A DNA stretch of 64,000 nucleotides from Leptoclinus maculatus (GCA_032191485.1 JAVDOI010000005.1:5879979-5943978); one strand, 5' to 3'. Shown: positions 1 to 12,731, counted from the first letter of the stretch. The notes: generated by a model not told the origin, from the letters alone. A program made the numbers and translations.

Positions 1-199
1 ATGATACGTTTCCAGAGTTGAAAAATCAGGTGTGTGAGTACTCTAAAATAGTTTGCTTTCTTTTGCCATCTAATGAGCCTTTAAGTGCATTAATCTGTTC
101 CACCAACACGACGTCTTGAATCAGTATTCAATGGCGTTGACCCCACCAACACAGCTCCTTGTGTTTTTTTAACACAAAAATGGTTGGACTCAAACCCCG

Positions 200-211
200 T
201 CCGACGTCGGA
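200..211. promoter_or_regulatory. 12-bp palindrome with GACGTC core (first copy)
   Basis: A perfect palindrome, TCCGACGTCGGA, containing a CRE-like GACGTC core, recurs once per unit. In the units starting near 11.6, 15.9, 17.4 and 21.7 kb one base is changed (GACGTAGG) and the palindrome is lost. No function is shown by the sequence; a factor-binding site is only a possibility. Confidence 0.25.
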
Positions 212-279
212 AAGTTGTGGGTGGATGGGGTTTCCAAAGCTGGTCGACCCTCCAACAAGCACCTCTGATGGAGTATACG

Positions 280-346
280 GGTCCCTTGATGACCAACACT
301 GTTGACTCTAACGGCAGGAATCTGAGTTGAAATCTCAGTCAAACTT
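280..346 (+). pseudogene. decayed tRNA-Gln-like sequence, one per unit (first copy)
   Basis: This plus-strand stretch aligns with the minus-strand tRNA-Gln of the same unit. The 20-base T-arm region differs at one base (loop TTGAAAT instead of TTCAAAT, same CTGAG/CTCAG stem). Upstream, GACTCT sits exactly 10 bases before ATCTGAG, as in the real gene, and CACTnTnGACTCT also matches. The acceptor strands no longer pair and about five bases of the D arm are missing. Equivalent copies lie about 288 bp to the left of every tRNA-Gln in the array, for example near 1734, 3188 and 9004. I infer an old inverted tRNA copy trapped in the ancestral unit; a chance T-arm-like hairpin is the alternative. Confidence 0.5.
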
Positions 347-568
347 CTTTTTTCATGGTGATTAAAAAGACAGAATTCAAAGTGTGCATCCATATTTTCT
401 GTCGAAACCATTTTACTCTCTGTAAATAGTACTTAATTCTTAGTTCACTCCGCTCCAGTCTCACTTGTACCTGAAGCAAGATGGCCACACCAGTCCGATG
501 ACTGAAATCCTACTTTTAGCGAGATGTGGAAAGGTTGCATTGTTTGACCTTTAGTCAAACTTAAAATC

Positions 569-640
569 AGGTTCCACTGAGATTTGAACTCAGATCACTG
601 GATTCAGAGTCCAGAGTGCTAACCATTACACCATGGAACC
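569..640 (-). tRNA. tRNA-Gln(CTG), unit 1
   Basis: A 72-base gene, read from 640 to 569, begins GGTTCCATGGTG and ends TGGAACCT. The anticodon stem CTGGA/TCCAG closes loop CTCTGAA, anticodon CTG. The T arm is CTGAG-TTCAAAT-CTCAG and the acceptor pairs fully. It closely resembles vertebrate nuclear tRNA-Gln-CTG, with compensating changes in the T stem. There is no intron and no encoded CCA. A run of four T follows the 3' end (plus-strand AAAA at 564-567), fitting RNA polymerase III termination. This is the consensus of the array. Confidence 0.95.
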
Positions 641-1094
641 ACTACTTCCTTTAAAAATACACAGATTTGGTAAACAGTTTCTTATTTGGCATCCACTAGT
701 ATGTTATCAGTGCAGGGAATAGGACATAGAAGGCATACACTGGTACCAATGACAAAGAAGCTTACAAGACACAGCAACCGCTTCAGGCTAACTTAAGAAT
801 TTTAGTAAGCTCAGCAGAGGATTTGGGAGGATCACAAATGATTTGGGAAATTACAAGTCAAGAAATAGTTTTGAAAGACTTCCTACAAACAATGAATCCA
901 GCAACATATAGGCCAACTGTATACAGACTCATGGTAGGATTACACTGGTTGATAATGTAGAGGCTTACAAATGCTGCTGTTGCGGTATTAGTGCAGTATT
1001 TTGTCAAATGCCTGATCCTTAACATACAAAGCATTGCTGACCTTTCTTTCACAATATCGTGTTACAGGCAACGGAACCAGCAAAAAACAGTTGC

Positions 1095-1177
1095 AGTCAG
1101 AAGTGGGATTCGAACCCACGCCTCCAGTGGAGACTGCGACCTGAACGCAGCGCCTTGGACCGCTCGGCCATCCTGAC
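1095..1177 (-). tRNA. tRNA-Leu(CAG), unit 1
   Basis: An 83-base gene, read from 1177 to 1095, begins GTCAGGATGGCCGAGCGG. The anticodon stem CTGCG/CGCAG closes loop TTCAGGT, anticodon CAG. It has a long class II variable arm and the T loop TTCGAAT. The acceptor is GTCAGGA paired with TTCTGAC. The discriminator base is T, whereas cytosolic tRNA-Leu carries A73, the main identity base for human-type leucyl-tRNA synthetase. A run of six T follows at plus-strand 1087-1082, a strong polymerase III terminator. Sequence and box elements look intact, but charging may be poor. Confidence 0.92.
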
Positions 1178-2022
1178 TGACAAAACCCTAAATTCAATGG
1201 AAATTATCATAAATATCATAATATAGTAGATTAAAAAAGTAATTAGATCGTAAATTATTTGTATACTATGCCATGATGTATCATGTCTCAACTTTTGGCG
1301 CAATGCAGCGTCTTCCTATGAGGCGCTGCGTACACCATTCATGCAAGTGCACATTAGTCCTCTTAGATTACTTTGTAATATTAAGTCCATATTTCTACTG
1401 TTTACCTCGCAACCATAGGATTTGGATTTGACAAAACATAAAACAGTTGCTGCAATGATACGTTTCCAGAGTTGAAAAATCAGGTGTGTGAGTACTCTAA
1501 AATAGTTTGCTTTCTTTTGCCATCTAATGAGCCTTTAAGTGCATTAATCTGTTCCACCAACACGACGTCTTGAATCAGTATTCAATGGCGTTGACCCCAC
1601 CAACACAGCTCCTTGTGTTTTTTTAACACAAAAATGGTTGGACTCAGCCCCCGTCCGACGTCGGAAAGTTGTGGGTGGATGGGGTTTCCAAAGCTGGTCG
1701 ACCCTCCAACAAGCACCTCTGATGGAGTATACGGGTCCCTTGATGACCAACACTGTTGACTCTAACGGCAGGAATCTGAGTTGAAATCTCAGTCAAACTT
1801 CTTTTTTCATGGTGATTAAAAAGACAGAATTCAAAGTGTGCATCCATATTTTCTGTCGAAACCATTTTACTCTCTGTAAATAGTACTTAATTCTTAGTTC
1901 ACTCCGCTCCAGTCTCACTTGTACCTGAAGCAAGATGGCCACACCAGTCCGATGACTGAAATCCTACTTTTAGCGAGATGTGGAAAGGTTGCATTGTTTG
2001 ACCTTTAGTCAAACTTAAAATC

Positions 2023-2094
2023 AGGTTCCACTGAGATTTGAACTCAGATCACTGGATTCAGAGTCCAGAGTGCTAACCATTACACCATGGAACC
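2023..2094 (-). tRNA. tRNA-Gln(CTG), unit 2
   Basis: Identical by eye to the unit 1 Gln gene. Confidence 0.95.
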
Positions 2095-2548
2095 ACTACG
2101 TCCTTTAAAAATACACAGATTTGGTAAACAGTTTCTTATTTGGCATCCACTAGTATGTTATCAGTGCAGGGAATAGGACATAGAAGGCATACACTGGTAC
2201 CAATGACAAAGAAGCTAACAAGACACAGCAACCGCTTCAGGCTAACTTAAGAATTTTAGTAAGCTCAGCAGAGGATTTGGGAGGATCACAAATGATTTGG
2301 GAAATGACAAGTCAAGAAATAGTTTTGAAAGACTTCCTACAAACAATGAATCCAGCAACATATAGGCCAACTGTATACAGACTCATGGTAGGATTACACT
2401 GGTTGATAATGTAGAGGCTTACAAATGCTGCTGTTGCGGTATTAGTGCAGTATTTTGTCAAATGCCTGATCCTTAACATACAAAGCATCGCTGACCTTTC
2501 TTTCACAATATCGTGTTACAGGCAACGGAACCAGCAAAAAACAGTTGC

Positions 2549-2631
2549 AGTCAGAAGTGGGATTCGAACCCACGCCTCCAGTGGAGACTGCGACCTGAAC
2601 GCAGCGCCTTGGACCGCTCGGCCATCCTGAC
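2549..2631 (-). tRNA. tRNA-Leu(CAG), unit 2
   Basis: Identical by eye to the unit 1 Leu gene, including T73. Confidence 0.92.
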
Positions 2632-3476
2632 TGACAAAACCCTAAATTCAATGGAAATTATCATAAATATCATAATATAGTAGATTAAAAAAGTAATTAG
2701 ATCGTAAATTATTTGTATACTATGCCATGATGTATCATGTCTCAACTTTTGGCGCAATGCAGCGTCTTCCTATGAGGCGCTGCGTACACCATTCATGCAA
2801 GTGCACATTAGTCCTCTTAGATTACTTTGTAATATTAAGTCCATATTTCTACTGTTTACCTCGCAACCATAGGATTTGGATTTGACAAAACATAAAACAG
2901 TTGCTGCAATGATACGTTTCCAGAGTTGAAAAATCAGGTGTGTGAGTACTCTAAAATAGTTTGCTTTCTTTTGCCATCTAATGAGCCTTTAAGTGCATTA
3001 ATCTGTTCCACCAACACGACGTCTTGAATCAGTATTCAATGGCGTTGACCCCACCAACACAGCTCCTTGTGTTTTTTTAACACAAAAATGGTTGGACTCA
3101 GCCCCCGTCCGACGTCGGAAAGTTGTGGGTGGATGGGGTTTCCAAAGCTGGTCGACCCTCCAACAAGCACCTCTGATGGAGTATACGGGTCCCTTGATGA
3201 CCAACACTGTTGACTCTAACGGCAGGAATCTGAGTTGAAATCTCAGTCAAACTTCTTTTTTCATGGTGATTAAAAAGACAGAATTCAAAGTGTGCATCCA
3301 TATTTTCTGTCGAAACCATTTTACTCTCTGTAAATAGTACTTAATTCTTAGTTCACTCCGCTCCAGTCTCACTTGTACCTGAAGCAAGATGGCCACACCA
3401 GTCCGATGACTGAAATCCTACTTTTAGCGAGATGTGGAAAGGTTGCATTGTTTGACCTTTAGTCAAACTTAAAATC

Positions 3477-3548
3477 AGGTTCCACTGAGATTTGAACTCA
3501 GATCACTGGATTCAGAGTCCAGAGTGCTAACCATTACACCATGGAACC
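3477..3548 (-). tRNA. tRNA-Gln(CTG), unit 3
   Basis: Consensus sequence; only the 5' flank differs from unit 1. Confidence 0.95.
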
Positions 3549-3995
3549 ACTCCGTTCTTTCAAAATACACAGATTTGGTAAACAGTTTCTTATTTGGCAT
3601 CCACAAGTATGTTATCAGTGCAGGGAATAGGACATAGAAGGCATACACTGGTACCAATGACAAAGAAGCTAACAAGACACAGCAACCGCTTCAGGCTAAC
3701 TTAAGAATTTTAGTAAGCTCAGCAGAGAATTTGGGAGGATCACAAATGATTTGGGAAATGACAAGTCAAGAAATAGTTTTGAAAGACTTCCTACAAACAA
3801 TGAATCCAGCAACATATAGGCCAACTGTATACAGACTCATGGTAGGATTACACTGGTTGATAATGTAGAGGCTTACAAATGCTGCGTATTAGTGCAGTAT
3901 TTTGTCAAATGCCTGATCCTTAATTTACAAAGCATCGCTGACCTTTCTTTCACAATATCGTGTTACAGGCAACGGAACCAGCAAAAAACAGTTGC

Positions 3996-4078
3996 AGTCA
4001 GAAGTGGGATTCGAACCCACGCCTCGAGTGGAGACTGCGACCTGAACGCAGCGCATTGGACCGCTCGGCCATCCTGAC
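3996..4078 (-). tRNA. tRNA-Leu(CAG), unit 3, variant
   Basis: Two changes from consensus: CCAATGC instead of CCAAGGC breaks a D-stem pair, and CTCGAG replaces CTGGAG in the variable arm. The anticodon is unchanged. Possibly decaying. Confidence 0.75.
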
Positions 4079-4930
4079 TGACAAAACCCTAAATTCAATG
4101 GAAATGATCATGAATATCATAATATAGTAGATTAAAAAAGTAATTCGATCGTAAATTATTTGTATACTATGCCATGATGTATCATGTCTCAACTTTTGCC
4201 GCAATGCAGCGTCTTCCTATGAGGCGCTGCGTACACCATTCATGCAAGTGCACATTAGTCCTCTTAGATTACTTTGTAATATTAAGTCCATATTTCTACT
4301 GTTTACCTCGCAACCATAGGATTTGGATTTGACAAAACATAAAACAGTTGCTGCAATGATACGTTTCCAGAGTTGAAAAATCAGGTGTGTGAGTACTCTA
4401 AAATAGTTTGCTTTCTTTTGCCATCTAATGAGCCTTTAAGTGCATTAATCTGTTCCACCAACACGACGTCTTGAATCAGTATTCAATGGCGTTGACCCCA
4501 CCAACACAGCTCCTTGTGTTTTTTTAACACAAAAATGGTTGGACTCAGCCCCCGTCCGACGTCGGAAAGCTGTTTCCAATGATGGGGTTTCCAAAGCTGG
4601 TCGACCGTCCAACAAGCACCTCTGATGGAGTATACGGGTCCCTTGATGACCAACACTGTTGACTCTAACGGCAGGAATCTGAGTTGAAATCTCAGTCAAA
4701 CTTCTTTTTTTATGGTGATTATAAGACAGAATTCAAAGTGTGCATCCATAATTTCTGTCGAAACCATTTTACTCTCTGTAAATAGTACTTAATTCTTAGT
4801 TCACTCCGCTTCAGTCTCACTTGTACCTGAAGCAAGATGAAGATGGCCACACCAGTCCAATAACTGAAACCTTACTTTTAGCGAGATGTGGAAAGGTTGC
4901 ATTGTTTGACCTTTAGTCTAGCTTAAAATC

Positions 4931-5002
4931 AGGTTCCACTGAGATTTGAACTCAGATCACTGGATTCAGAGTCCAGAGTGCTAACCATTACACCATGGAA
5001 CC
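4931..5002 (-). tRNA. tRNA-Gln(CTG), unit 4
   Basis: Consensus sequence. The spacer to its right carries an extra GATGAA insertion near 4838 that is absent from the other units. Confidence 0.95.
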
Positions 5003-5456
5003 ACTACATCCTTTAAAAATACACAGATTTGGTAAACAGTTTCTTATTTGGCATCCACTAGTATGTTATCAGTGCAGGGAATAGGACATAGAAGGCATAC
5101 ACTGGTACCAATGACAAAGAAGCTAACAAGACACAGCAACCGCTTCAGGCTAACTTAAGAATTTTAGTAAGCTCAGCAGAGAATTTGGGAGGATCACAAA
5201 TGATTTGGGAAATGACAAGTCAAGAAATAGTTTTGAAAGACTTCCTACAAACAATGAATCCAGCAACATATAGGCCAACTGTATACAGACTCATGGTAGG
5301 ATTACACTGGTTGATAATGTAGAGGCTTACAAATGCTGCTGTTGCGGTATTAGTGCAGTATTTTGTCAAATGCCTGATCCTTAATTTACAAAGCATCGCT
5401 GACCTTTCTTTCACAATATCGTGTTACAGGCAACGGAACCAGCAAAAAACAGTTGC

Positions 5457-5539
5457 AGTCAGAAGTGGGATTCGAACCCACGCCTCCAGTGGAGACTGCG
5501 ACCTGAACGCAGCGCCTTGGACCGCTCGGCCATCCTGAC
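5457..5539 (-). tRNA. tRNA-Leu(CAG), unit 4
   Basis: Consensus sequence with T73. Confidence 0.92.
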
Positions 5540-6384
5540 TGACAAAACCCTAAATTCAATGGAAATTATCATAAATATCATAATATAGTAGATTAAAAAA
5601 GTAATTAGATCGTAAATTATTTGTATACTATGCCATGATGTATCATGTCTCAACTTTTGGCGCAATGCAGCGTCTTCCTATGAGGCGCTGCGTACACCAT
5701 TCATGCAAGTGCACATTAGTCCTCTTAGATTACTTTGTAATATTAAGTCCATATTTCTACTGTTTACCTCGCAACCATAGGATTTGGATTTGACAAAACA
5801 TAAAACAGTTGCTGCAATGATACGTTTCCAGAGTTGAAAAATCAGGTGTGTGAGTACTCTAAAATAGTTTGCTTTCTTTTGCCATCTAATGAGCCTTTAA
5901 GTGCATTAATCTGTTCCACCAACACGACGTCTTGAATCAGTATTCAATGGCGTTGACCCCACCAACACAGCTCCTTGTGTTTTTTTAACACAAAAATGGT
6001 TGGACTCAGCCCCCGTCCGACGTCGGAAAGTTGTGGGTGGATGGGGTTTCCAAAGCTGGTCGACCCTCCAACAAGCACCTCTGATGGAGTATACGGGTCC
6101 CTTGATGACCAATACTGTTGACTCTAACGGCAGGAATCTGAGTTGAAATCTCAGTCAAACTTCTTTTTTCATGGTGATTAAAAAGACAGAATTCAAAGTG
6201 TGCATCCATATTTTCTGTCGAAACCATTTTACTCTCTGTAAATAGTACTTAATTCTTAGTTCACTCCGGTCCAGTCTCACTTGTACCTGAAGCAAGATGG
6301 CCACACCAGTCCGATGACTGAAATCCTACTTTTAGCAAGATGTGGAAAGGTTGCATTGTTTGACCTTTAGTCAAACTTAAAATC

Positions 6385-6456
6385 AGGTTCCACTGAGATT
6401 TGAACTCAGATCACTGGATTCAGAGTCCAGAGTGCTAACCATTACACCATGGAACC
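6385..6456 (-). tRNA. tRNA-Gln(CTG), unit 5
   Basis: Consensus sequence. Confidence 0.95.
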
Positions 6457-6910
6457 ACTACTTCCTTTAAAAATACACAGATTTGGTAAACAGTTTCTTA
6501 TTTGGCATCCACTAGTATGTTATCAGTGCAGGGAATAGGACATAGAAGGCATACACTGGTACCAATGACAAAGAAGCTAACAAGACACAGCAACCGCTTC
6601 AGGCTAACTTAAGAATTTTAGTAAGCTCAGCAGAGGATTTGGGAGGATCACAAATGATTTGGGAAATGACAAGTCAAGAAATAGTTTTGAAAGACTTCCT
6701 ACAAACAATGAATCCAGCAACATATAGGCCAACTGTATACAGACTCATGGTAGGATTACACTGGTTGATAATGTAGAGACTTACAAATGCTGCTGTTGCG
6801 GTATTAGTGCAGTATTTTGTCAAATGCCTGATCCTTAACATACAAAGCATCGCTGACCTTTCTTTCACAATATCGTGTTACAGGCAACGGAACCAGCAAA
6901 AAACAGTTGC

Positions 6911-6993
6911 AGTCAGAAGTGGGATTCGAACCCACGCCTCCAGTGGAGACTGCGACCTGAACGCAGCGCCTTGGACCGCTCGGCCATCCTGAC
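6911..6993 (-). tRNA. tRNA-Leu(CAG), unit 5
   Basis: Consensus sequence with T73. Confidence 0.92.
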
Positions 6994-7838
6994 TGACAAA
7001 ACCCTAAATTCAATGGAAATTATCATAAATATCATAATATAGTAGATTAAAAAAGTAATTAGATCGTAAATTATTTGTATACTATGCCATGATGTATCAT
7101 GTCTCAACTTTTGGCGCAATGCAGCGTCTTCCTATGAGGCGCTGCGTACACCATTCATGCAAGTGCACATTAGTCCTCTTAGATTACTTTGTAATATTAA
7201 GTCCATATTTCTACTGTTTACCTCGCAACCATAGGATTTGGATTTGACAAAACATAAAACAGTTGCTGCAATGATACGTTTCCAGAGTTGAAAAATCAGG
7301 TGTGTGAGTACTCTAAAATAGTTTGCTTTCTTTTGCCATCTAATGAGCCTTTAAGTGCATTAATCTGTTCCACCAACACGACGTCTTGAATCAGTATTCA
7401 ATGGCGTTGACCCCACCAACACAGCTCCTTGTGTTTTTTTAACACAAAAATGGTTGGACTCAGCCCCCGTCCGACGTCGGAAAGTTGTGGGTGGATGGGG
7501 TTTCCAAAGCTGGTCGACCCTCCAACAAGCACCTCTGATGGAGTATACGGGTCCCTTGATGACCAACACTGTTGACTCTAACGGCAGGAATCTGAGTTGA
7601 AATCTCAGTCAAACTTCTTTTTTCATGGTGATTAAAAAGACAGAATTCAAAGTGTGCATCCATATTTTCTGTCGAAACCATTTTACTCTCTGTAAATAGT
7701 ACTTAATTCTTAGTTCACTCCGCTCCAGTCTCACTTGTACCTGAAGCAAGATGGCCACACCAGTCCGATGACTGAAATCCTACTTTTAGCGAGATGTGGA
7801 AAGGTTGCATTGTTTGACCTTTAGTCAAACTTAAAATC

Positions 7839-7910
7839 AGGTTCCACTGAGATTTGAACTCAGATCACTGGATTCAGAGTCCAGAGTGCTAACCATTACA
7901 CCATGGAACC
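7839..7910 (-). tRNA. tRNA-Gln(CTG), unit 6
   Basis: Consensus sequence. Confidence 0.95.
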
Positions 7911-8364
7911 ACTACTTCCTTTAAAAATACACAGATTTGGTAAACAGTTTCTTATTTGGCATCCACTAGTATGTTATCAGTGCAGGGAATAGGACATAGA
8001 AGGCATACACTGGTACCAATGACAAAGAAGCTAACAAGACACAGCAACCGCTTCAGGCTAACTTAAGAATTTTAGTAAGCTCAGCAGAGGATTTGGGAGG
8101 ATCACAAATGATTTGGGAAATGACAAGTCAAGAAATAGTTTTGAAAGACTTCCTACAAACAATGAATCCAGCAACATATAGGCCAACTGTATACAGACTC
8201 ATGGTAGGATTACACTGGTTGATAATGTAGAGGCTTACAAATGCTGCTGTTGCGGTATTAGTGCAGTATTTTGTCAAATGCCTGTTCCTTAATTTACAAA
8301 GCATCGCTGACCTTTCTTTCACAATATCGTGTTACAGGCAACGGAACCAGCAAAAAACAGTTGC

Positions 8365-8447
8365 AGTCAGAAGTGGGATTCGAACCCACGCCTCCAGTGG
8401 AGACTGCGACCTGAACGCAGCGCCTTGGACCGCTCGGCCATCCTGAC
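8365..8447 (-). tRNA. tRNA-Leu(CAG), unit 6
   Basis: Consensus sequence with T73. Confidence 0.92.
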
Positions 8448-9291
8448 TGACAAAACCCTAAATTCAATGGAAATTATCATAAATATCATAATATAGTAGA
8501 TTAAAAAAGTAATTAGATCGTAAATTATTTGTATACTATGCCATGATGTATCATGTCTCAACTTTTGGCGCAATGCAGCGTCTTCCTATGAGGCGCTGCG
8601 TACACCATTCATGCAAGTGCACATTAGTCCTCTTAGATTACTTTGTAATATTAAGTCCATATTTCTACTGTTTACCTCGCAACCATAGGATTTGGATTTG
8701 ACAAAACATAAAACAGTTGCTGCAATGATACGTTTCCAGAGTTGAAAAATCAGGTGTGTGAGTACTCTAAAATAGTTTGCTTTCTTTTGCCATCTAATGA
8801 GCCTTTAAGTGCATTAATCTGTTCCACCAACACGACGTCTTGAATCAGTATTCAATGGCGTTGACCCCACCAACACAGCTCCTTGTGTTTTTTTAACACA
8901 AAAATGGTTGGACTCAGCCCCCGTCCGACGTCGGAAAGTTGTGGGTGGATGGGGTTTCCAAAGCTGGTCGACCCTCCAACAAGCACCTCTGATGGAGTAT
9001 ACGGGTCCCTTGATGACCAACACTGTTGACTCTAACGGCAGGAATCTGAGTTGAAATCTCAGTCAAACTTCTTTTTTCATGGTGATTATAAGACAGAATT
9101 CAAAGTGTGCATCCATATTTTCTGTCGAAAAAATTGTACTCTCTGTAAATAGTACTTAATTCTAAGTTCACTCCACTCCAGTCTCACTTGTACCTGAAGC
9201 AAGATGGCCACACCAGTCCGATGACTGAAATCCTACTTTTAGCGAGATGTGGAAAGGTTGCATTGTTTGACCTTTAGTCAAACTTAAAATC

Positions 9292-9363
9292 AGGTTCCAC
9301 TGAGATTTGAACTCAGATCACTGGACTCAGAGTCCAGAGTGCTAACCATTTCACCATTGAACC
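9292..9363 (-). tRNA. tRNA-Gln(CTG), unit 7, variant
   Basis: The 5' end reads GGTTCAATGGTGAAATGG: base 6 is A opposite G67 (acceptor mismatch) and the A-box region has T to A. The anticodon loop is CTCTGAG (A38 to G), with CTG unchanged. Probably a weakened or decaying copy. Confidence 0.7.
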
Positions 9364-9817
9364 ACTACGTCCTTTTAAAATACACAGATTTGGTAAACAG
9401 TTTCTTATTTGGCATCCACTAGTATGTTATCAGTGCAGGGAATAGGACATAGAAGGCATACACTGGTACCAATGACAAAGAAGCTAACAAGACACAGCAG
9501 CCGCTTCAGGCTAACTTAAGAATTTTAGTAAGCTCAGCAGAGGATTTGGGAGGATCACAAATGATTTGGGAAATGACAAGTCAAGAAATAGTTTTGAAAG
9601 ACTTCCTACAAACAATGAATCCAGCAACATATAGGCCAACTGTATACAGACTCATGGTAGGATTACACTGGTTGATAATGTAGAGGCTTACAAATGCTGC
9701 TGTTGCGGTATTAGTGCAGTATTTTGTCAAATGCCTGATCCTTAACATACAAAGCATCGCTGACCTTTCTTTCACAATATCGTGTTACAAGCAACGGAAC
9801 CAGCAAAAAACAGTTGC

Positions 9818-9900
9818 AGTCAGAAGTGGGATTCGAACCCACGACTCCAGTGGAGACTGCAACCTGAACGCAGCGCCTTGGACCGCTCGGCCATCCTGAC
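9818..9900 (-). tRNA. tRNA-Leu(CAG), unit 7, variant
   Basis: The anticodon 3' stem reads TGCAG instead of CGCAG, giving a G-T wobble. GAGTCG replaces GAGGCG next to the T stem. Otherwise intact, with T73. Confidence 0.82.
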
Positions 9901-10744
9901 TGACAAATCCCTAAATTCAATTGAAATTATCATAAATATCATAATATAGTAGATTAAAAAAGTAATTAGATCGTAAATTATTTGTATACTATGCCATGAT
10001 GTATCATGTCTCAACTTTTGCCGCAATGCAGCGTCTTCCTATGAGGCGCTGCGTACACCATTCATGCAAGTGCACATTAGTCCTCTTAGATTACTTTGTA
10101 ATATTGAGTCCATATTTCTACTGTTTACCTCACAACCATAGGATTTGGATTTGACAAAACATAAAACAGTTGCTGCAATGATACGTTTCCAGAGTTGAAA
10201 AATCAGGTGTGTGAGTACTCTAAAATAGTTTGCTTTCTTTTGCCATCTAATGAGCCTTTAAGTGCATTAATCTGTTCCACCAACACGACGTCTTGAATCA
10301 GTATTCAATGGCGTTGACCCCACCAACACAGCTCCTTGTGTTTTTTTAACACAAAAATGGTTGGACTCAGCCCCCGTCCGACGTCGGAAAGCTGTGGGTG
10401 GATGGGGTTTCCAAAGCTGGTCGACCCTCCAACAAGCACCTCTGATGGAGTATACGGGTCCCTTGATGACCAACACTGTTGACTCTAACGGCAGGAATCT
10501 GAGTTGAAATCTCAGTCAAACTTCTTTTTTCATGGTGATTATAAGACAGAATTCAAAGTGTGCATCCATAATTTCTGTCGAAACCATTTTACTCTGTGTA
10601 AATAGTACTTAATTCTTAGTTCACTCCGCTCCAGTCTCACTTGTACCTGAAGCAAGATGGCCACACCAGTCCGATGACTGAAATCCTACTTTTAGCGAGA
10701 TGTGGAAAGGTTGCATTGTTTCACCTTTAGTCAAACTTAAAATC

Positions 10745-10816
10745 AGGTTCCACTGAGATTTGAACTCAGATCACTGGATTCAGAGTCCAGAGTGCTAACC
10801 ATTACTCCATTGAACC
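10745..10816 (-). tRNA. tRNA-Gln(CTG), unit 8, variant
   Basis: The 5' end reads GGTTCAATGGAG: the acceptor mismatch at base 6 plus a T to A change in the D stem. Unit 12, 5,737 bp away, has the same changes, which marks the block duplication. Confidence 0.7.
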
Positions 10817-11270
10817 ACTACGTCCTTTTAAAATACACAGATTTGGTAAACAGTTTCTTATTTGGCATCCACTAGTATATTATCAGTGCAGGGAATAGGA
10901 CATAGAAGGCATACACTGGTACCAATGACAAAGAAGCTAACAAGACACAGCAACCGCTTCAGGCTAACTTAAGAATGTTAGTAAGCTCAGCAGAGGATTT
11001 GGGAGGATCACAAATGATTTGGGAAATGACAAGTCAAGAAATAGTTTTGAAAGACTTCCTACAAACAATGAATCCAGCAACATATAGGCCAACTGTATAC
11101 AGACTCATGGTAGGATTACACTGGTCGATAATGTAGAGGCTTACAAATGCTGCTGTTGCGGTATTAGAGCAGTATTTTGTCAAATGCCTGATCCTTAACA
11201 TACAAAGCATCGCTGACCTTTCTTTCACAATATCGTGTTACAGGCAACGGAACCAGCAAAAAACAGTTGC

Positions 11271-11353
11271 AGTCAGAAGTGGGATTCGAACCCACGCCTC
11301 CAGTGGAGACTGCGACCTGAACGCAGCGCCTTGGACCGCTCGGCCATCCTGAC
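11271..11353 (-). tRNA. tRNA-Leu(CAG), unit 8
   Basis: Consensus sequence with T73. Confidence 0.92.
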
Positions 11354-12198
11354 TGACAAAACCCTGAATCTAATGGAAATTATCATAAATATCATAATAT
11401 AGTAGATTAAAAAAGTAATTAGATCGTAAATTATTTGTATACTATGCCATGATGTATCATGTCTCAACTTTTGCCGCAATGCAGCATCTTCCTATGAGGC
11501 GCTGCGTACACCATTCATGCAAGTGCACATTAGTCCTCTTAGATTACTTTGTAATATTAAGTCCATATTTCTACTGTTTACCTCCAAACCATAGGATTTG
11601 GATTTGACAAAACATAAAACAGTTGCTGCAATGATACGTTTCCAGAGTTGAAAAATCAGGTGTGTGAGTACTCTAAAATAGTTTGCTTTCTTTTGCCATC
11701 TAATGAGCCTTTAAGTGCATTAATCTGTTCCACCAACACGACGTCTTGAATCCGTATTCAATGGCGTTGACCCCACCAACACAGCTCCTTGTGTTTTTTT
11801 AACACAAAAATGGTTGGACTCAGCCCCCGTCCGACGTAGGAAAGCTGTGGGTGGATGGGGTTTCCAAAGCTGGTCGACCCTCCAACAAGCACCTCTGATG
11901 GAGTATACGGGTCCCTTGATGACCAACACTGTTGACTCTAACGGCAGGAATCTGAGTTGAAATCTCAGTCAAACTTCTTTTTTCATGGTGATTATGAGAC
12001 AGAATTCAAAGTGTGCATCCATAATTTCTGTCGAAACCATTTTACTCTCTGTAAATAGTACTTAATTCTTAGTTCACTCCGCTCCAGTCTCACTTGTACC
12101 TGAAGCAAGATTGCCACACCAGTCCAATGACTGAAATCCTACTTTTAGCGAGATGTGGAAAGGTTTTCATTGTTTGACCTTTAGTCAAACTTAAAATC

Positions 12199-12270
12199 AG
12201 GTTCCACTGAGACTTGAACTCAGATCACTGGATTCAGAGTCCAGAGTGCTAACCATTACACCATGGAACC
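12199..12270 (-). tRNA. tRNA-Gln(CTG), unit 9
   Basis: Consensus except for T loop TTCAAGT instead of TTCAAAT, a change at a tolerant position. Shared with unit 13. Confidence 0.9.
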
Positions 12271-12648
12271 ACTACCTTCTTTAAAAATACACAGATTTGG
12301 TAAACAGTTTCTTATTTGGCATCCACTAGTATGTTATCGGTGCAGGGAATAGGACATAGAAGGCATACACTGGTACCAATGACAAAGAAGCTAACAAGAC
12401 ACAGCAACCGCTTCAGGCTAACTTAAGAATTTTAGCAAGCTCAGCAGAGTATTTGGGAGGATCACAAATGATTTGGGAAATGACAAGTCAAGAAATAGTT
12501 TTGAAAGACTTCCTACAAACAATGAATCCAGCAACATATAGCGAAACTGTATACAGACTGATGGTAGGATCCTTAACATACAAAGCATCGCTGACCTTTC
12601 TTTCACAATATCGTGTTACAAGCAACGGAACCAGCAAAAAACAGTTGC

Positions 12649-12731
12649 AGTCAGAAGTGGGATTCGAACCCACGACTCCAGTGGAGACTGCAACCTGAAC
12701 GCAGCGCCTTGGACCGCTCGGCCATCCTGAC
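12649..12731 (-). tRNA. tRNA-Leu(CAG), unit 9, variant
   Basis: Same two changes as unit 7 (TGCAG stem strand, GAGTCG). The unit lacks about 77 bp of spacer immediately to the left of this gene, on its 3' side. Confidence 0.82.

Noticed and set aside
90..411. Recurring minus-strand frames of 69 and 73 codons in each array unit
   Set aside because: Repeat-borne; they vary by frame between units, carry no known domain and cross the tRNA-like relic and palindrome.
988..1303. Recurring frames over the tRNA-Leu gene on both strands
   Set aside because: They are translations of the tRNA gene itself (for example RMAERSKALRSGRSLHWRRG).
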